Source: Phycisphaerales bacterium UBA1845
GTDB lineage: Bacteria > Planctomycetota > Phycisphaerae > UBA1845
Direction of reading: 5' to 3'
Assembly (NCBI GenBank): GCA_002338715.1
Contig: DDIR01000029.1
Coordinates: forward strand, 1-6,915
DNA length: 6,915 bases
In this document: positions 4,563 to 6,915 of the stretch, piece by piece
Layout: every line of letters starts with the position of its first letter
Position numbering within the stretch: position 1 is the first letter of the stretch
Notes under the pieces: model-generated
The model's input: the letters and a program-made list of their open reading frames with translations, nothing else
Told to the model about the DNA's origin: nothing
Database searches by the model: none
Position numbers and translations under genes: made by a program

Positions 4563-6677
4563 ATGGCCGACACCCCTACAGTTAATTCCAAGAAGTTCGA
4601 TGTTCCAGCGCTCGTTGGAAAAATCGTCGATGCGCGCGGATTGCTTCTGCCGATCTTCGCACTCGCGCTGATCGTCGCAATCCTGACGCCGCTGCCCACG
4701 CCGCTGATGGATTTCTTCCTCGCGACCAACATCACCCTGGCCGCCGTCATCATGGTGACCGTGATGTACATTCGCAGCCCGCTGGAATTCTCGTCTTTTC
4801 CGTCTTTGTTGTTGGCGATGACGCTGTTTCGTCTCGTGCTCAACATCGGAACGACCCGGTTGATTTTGACCAATGCCCAGCAAGGTGAAGCGGCTGCTGG
4901 CAAGGTCATCATGGTGTTCGGAAACTTCGTATCCGGTGGATCGATCGCGGTGGCGATGATTATCTTCGCGATCATCGTGGTCATTCAGTTTGTGGTCATC
5001 ACCAAGGGCGCCACGCGAATCGCCGAAGTGGCTGCACGATTCACGTTGGACGGCATGCCCGGTAAGCAGATGGCGATTGATGCCGACCTCAATGCCGGTA
5101 CGATCGACGAAGGTGAAGCAAAACGTCGCCGCAGCGAAATCACCCGCGAGTCAGATTTCTACGGGGCGATGGACGGTGCGAGTAAATTCGTGCGCGGTGA
5201 CGCCATCGCAGGCATCATCATCACGATCGTGAACATCCTCGGCGGTCTTTACGTCGGCATGGTGGAACTCGACCTGTCAGCCGCCGATACGCTTCGCATC
5301 TTTACGAAGCTGACGATTGGTGACGGGCTCGTTTCACAGATTCCGGCATTCATCGTTTCGGTGGCGGCTGCGATGATCGTGACACGCAGCGCGTCGAAGT
5401 CCAACCTGGGTGGTGAGTTGCTGTCGCAGGTGACGGCGCAACCGGTCGCGCTGATTCTTGCCGGTTCGTTTATGGGCGTGTTGATGTTCACGCCGCTTCC
5501 CAAGGTGCCGCTGTTTATGCTCGGTACGGGTTGCGTTTCGATTGCGTTGCTGCTGCGACGTGAAGAAGCCCGTGAAAAGCAGAAGGCGAGCGACAAAGAG
5601 AAAGCCAAGCCGAAAGCCAAGGACCGTCCGGAATCGTTCCTCGCCGTCGAGCCGATGGAGTTGGAAGTTGGTTACGGTCTGATCAAACTCGTCGATCGCA
5701 AGCAGGGCGGTGATCTGCTCGATCGCATCACCAACATGCGGCGTCAGATCGTGCAGGAGTTGGGCATCGTCGTGCCGCCCATCCGCATACGCGACAACAT
5801 TCAACTGCAACCCAACCAGTACGCGATCAAGATGAAGGGGATGGAAATCGCCCGCGGCGAATCGGTACCCGGTCATCTGTTGGCCATCGATTCGGGAACC
5901 GTCACCGACAAGATTCACGGGATGGAAACCATCGAGCCTGCGTTCGGTTTGCCGGCCCTTTGGATTCCGGAATCCGACCGACAGAAAGCCGAAATCCGCA
6001 ACTACACGGTGGTTCCGCCGACGAGCGTGATGGCCACCCACATCACCGAGATCATCAAGCGGCACGGCGATGAACTGCTTACGCGGCAGGAAGTCAATCG
6101 CTTGCTGGATAATCTTCGGGAGCGTGCGCCGAAGTTGGTGGAGGAAGTTGTTCCGAACGTGCTCAAACCGGGCGAGATTCAATCGGTTCTGCAGCGGTTG
6201 CTCCGCGAGCGCGTGCCGATCCGCGACCTTGAAACGATTCTCGAAGCGATGGGCGATTGGGCGCCGCGCACCAAGGATCCCGAGTTGCTCACGGAATATG
6301 TGCGCCATTCGTTGGCCCGGACGATCTGCCATCAGCATCGCGATGACGATGGCAACATCAACTGCATCACGCTGGACCCAGGCATCGAAGAAATGATCAC
6401 GGGGAGCGCCCAGTCGTCGGAGGGTCGGTCGGTGCTGACGCTGTCGCCGGAATTGCAGAAGCGTATTTTGGATGCGATCCGCAAAACGGTTGATCGGGTG
6501 ATGCCTTCGTGCAATGGAAAGACGCCGGTGATTCTCTGCCCGCCGCAACTGCGCATGTGGGTGCGTCGAATCATAGAAGGTTCCCTCGGTTCTGTTCCTG
6601 TGTTGTCGTACAACGAAATTGTCCGAGACGCGGCGATCGAGTCGCGCGCCATGGTGACGATGGATGAAGAATCTTAG
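4563..6677 (+). CDS. flhA: FlhA, flagellar export apparatus protein (FHIPEP family)
   Basis: FlhA forms a nonameric ring in the export gate; its membrane part is implicated in proton-driven export and its cytoplasmic part docks chaperone-substrate complexes. The 704 residues match the family length (about 690-700). Residues 25-145 contain the first helices (about 27-45, 49-70, 78-101, 115-147), with RSPLEFSSFPSLLLAMTLFR (71-90) conserved. The FHIPEP signature is complete at 152-175: RIAEVAARFTLDGMPGKQM, then AIDAD. ESDFYGAMDGASKFVRGDA (196-214) follows, then further membrane helices at about 214-235, 256-275, 293-311 and 315-331. A Lys/Glu-rich linker (332-355) leads to the cytoplasmic domain, with GYGLIKLVD (370-378), NVLKPGEIQSVLQRLLRERV (532-551), YVRHSLARTI (579-588) and the terminal VLSYNEI (680-686). 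The ATG at 4563 lies 14 nt after flhB, and the 3' end overlaps flhF by 14 nt. I see no frame break or missing motif. SctV of injectisomes is the only alternative, and the neighbours exclude it. Confidence 0.98.
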   Translation: MADTPTVNSKKFDVPALVGKIVDARGLLLPIFALALIVAILTPLPTPLMDFFLATNITLAAVIMVTVMYIRSPLEFSSFPSLLLAMTLFRLVLNIGTTRLILTNAQQGEAAAGKVIMVFGNFVSGGSIAVAMIIFAIIVVIQFVVITKGATRIAEVAARFTLDGMPGKQMAIDADLNAGTIDEGEAKRRRSEITRESDFYGAMDGASKFVRGDAIAGIIITIVNILGGLYVGMVELDLSAADTLRIFTKLTIGDGLVSQIPAFIVSVAAAMIVTRSASKSNLGGELLSQVTAQPVALILAGSFMGVLMFTPLPKVPLFMLGTGCVSIALLLRREEAREKQKASDKEKAKPKAKDRPESFLAVEPMELEVGYGLIKLVDRKQGGDLLDRITNMRRQIVQELGIVVPPIRIRDNIQLQPNQYAIKMKGMEIARGESVPGHLLAIDSGTVTDKIHGMETIEPAFGLPALWIPESDRQKAEIRNYTVVPPTSVMATHITEIIKRHGDELLTRQEVNRLLDNLRERAPKLVEEVVPNVLKPGEIQSVLQRLLRERVPIRDLETILEAMGDWAPRTKDPELLTEYVRHSLARTICHQHRDDDGNINCITLDPGIEEMITGSAQSSEGRSVLTLSPELQKRILDAIRKTVDRVMPSCNGKTPVILCPPQLRMWVRRIIEGSLGSVPVLSYNEIVRDAAIESRAMVTMDEES
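6653..6657 (+). promoter_or_regulatory. Ribosome binding site of flhF inside the flhA 3' end
   Basis: GGTGA matches the 3' part of the extended Shine-Dalgarno AAGGAGGTGA and ends 6 nt before the flhF ATG at 6664. It lies within the flhA coding sequence, and TGA at 6655-6657 is also the last in-frame stop upstream of flhF. Its strength is modest. Confidence 0.45.
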
Positions 6678-6915
6678 AACAATCAAAGCGAACTCCATGC
6701 CGGAAGCGCTGGCATTGGTGAAAAAGGAACTCGGTAGCGACGCCGTCATCCTGCACACGCGAACGCACCCAAGGCGCAGGCTGCCCGGGGGAGCGTCGAA
6801 GCACGTCGTTGAAGTGACGGCGGCTACCTCGTTGGACGCGGTACCGGAGGCGATGCGCCGGGCGATGTCGCAGGACGGTCAGCCCAGACGCGACTCGGTC
6901 GTTCGTTCGGGAAAG
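6664..6915 (+). CDS. flhF: FlhF, SRP-family GTPase, N-terminal part (3' end outside window)
   Basis: FlhF is an SRP-type GTPase, related to Ffh and FtsY, that helps place flagella and set their number, usually with FlhG. The 84 residues visible run open to the window edge. The start MKNLRTIKANSMPEALALVK (1-20) followed by KELGSDAVILHTR (21-33) is the characteristic FlhF opening: S-M-x-EAL, then ELGxDAVIL-x-TR. VVEVTAA (48-54) is the usual next strand, and a basic, probably disordered linker begins near residue 68. The NG GTPase domain lies beyond the window, so GTP-binding motifs cannot be checked. The start is fixed because an in-frame TGA at 6655 leaves ATG 6664 as the first start. It overlaps the last 14 nt of flhA in another frame, which implies translational coupling. 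The position after flhA is where flhF sits in Bacillus and many other bacteria. Confidence 0.93.
   Translation, partial: MKNLRTIKANSMPEALALVKKELGSDAVILHTRTHPRRRLPGGASKHVVEVTAATSLDAVPEAMRRAMSQDGQPRRDSVVRSGK

Noticed and set aside
1488..6677. A non-flagellar (virulence-type) type III secretion cluster
   Set aside because: The PQR-B-A families are shared, but flanking fliN, fliO and flhF, and the FliP signal peptide, point to a flagellum.
5334..6758. Long open frame on the minus strand (474 codons) opposite flhA and flhF
   Set aside because: It lies entirely antisense to clear flhA/flhF coding sequence; its translation is rich in His, Arg and Gln with no recognisable domain, as expected from the codon bias of the real gene.

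Overview
This window is the middle of a bacterial flagellar operon. All eight genes lie on the + strand in the order fliN (3' part) - fliO - fliP - fliQ - fliR - flhB - flhA - flhF (5' part). Together they encode the export gate of the flagellar type III secretion system (FliP/FliQ/FliR, FlhB, FlhA), its assembly factor FliO, one protein of the C-ring switch (FliN) and the start of the SRP-type GTPase FlhF. The identifications rest on strong family motifs: the NPTH autocleavage site of FlhB, the FHIPEP signature of FlhA, the PAF-x-LSELK motif and methionine cluster of FliP, and the SpoA domain of FliN.

Layout: 1-373 fliN C-terminal part; 374-417 gap with the fliO ribosome binding site; 418-1428 fliO, unusually long; 1429-1487 gap with a perfect 7-bp hairpin and a strong fliP Shine-Dalgarno; 1488-2315 fliP; 2316-2350 gap with a GC-rich inverted repeat; 2351-2626 fliQ; 2633-3418 fliR, 6 nt later; 3463-4548 flhB; 4563-6677 flhA, 14 nt later; 6664 to the window end flhF, overlapping flhA by 14 nt. 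The short gaps, one overlap and lack of any convincing internal promoter or intrinsic terminator suggest one transcription unit entering from the left and continuing to the right. No gap exceeds 59 nt.

How the genes work together: FliO helps assemble the FliP/FliR/FliQ export core in the inner membrane. FlhB joins that core and, after self-cleavage at NPTH, switches substrate class from rod/hook to filament. FlhA forms the cytoplasmic ring that docks chaperone-substrate complexes and uses the proton motive force. FliN is in the C-ring beneath, and FlhF helps set flagellar position and number.

Organism: a flagellated bacterium with moderately high GC. The order fliO-P-Q-R-flhB-flhA-flhF occurs in several phyla, including Bacillota. 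The long acidic FliO, the Ala-rich FliN linker and the overall protein flavour make a Planctomycetota-like organism my best guess, at moderate to low confidence, since no search was possible. The region is core flagellar biology. I see no mobile element, CRISPR array, RNA gene or evidence of a new system. The features most worth a second look are the enlarged FliO and the inverted repeats in the gaps.
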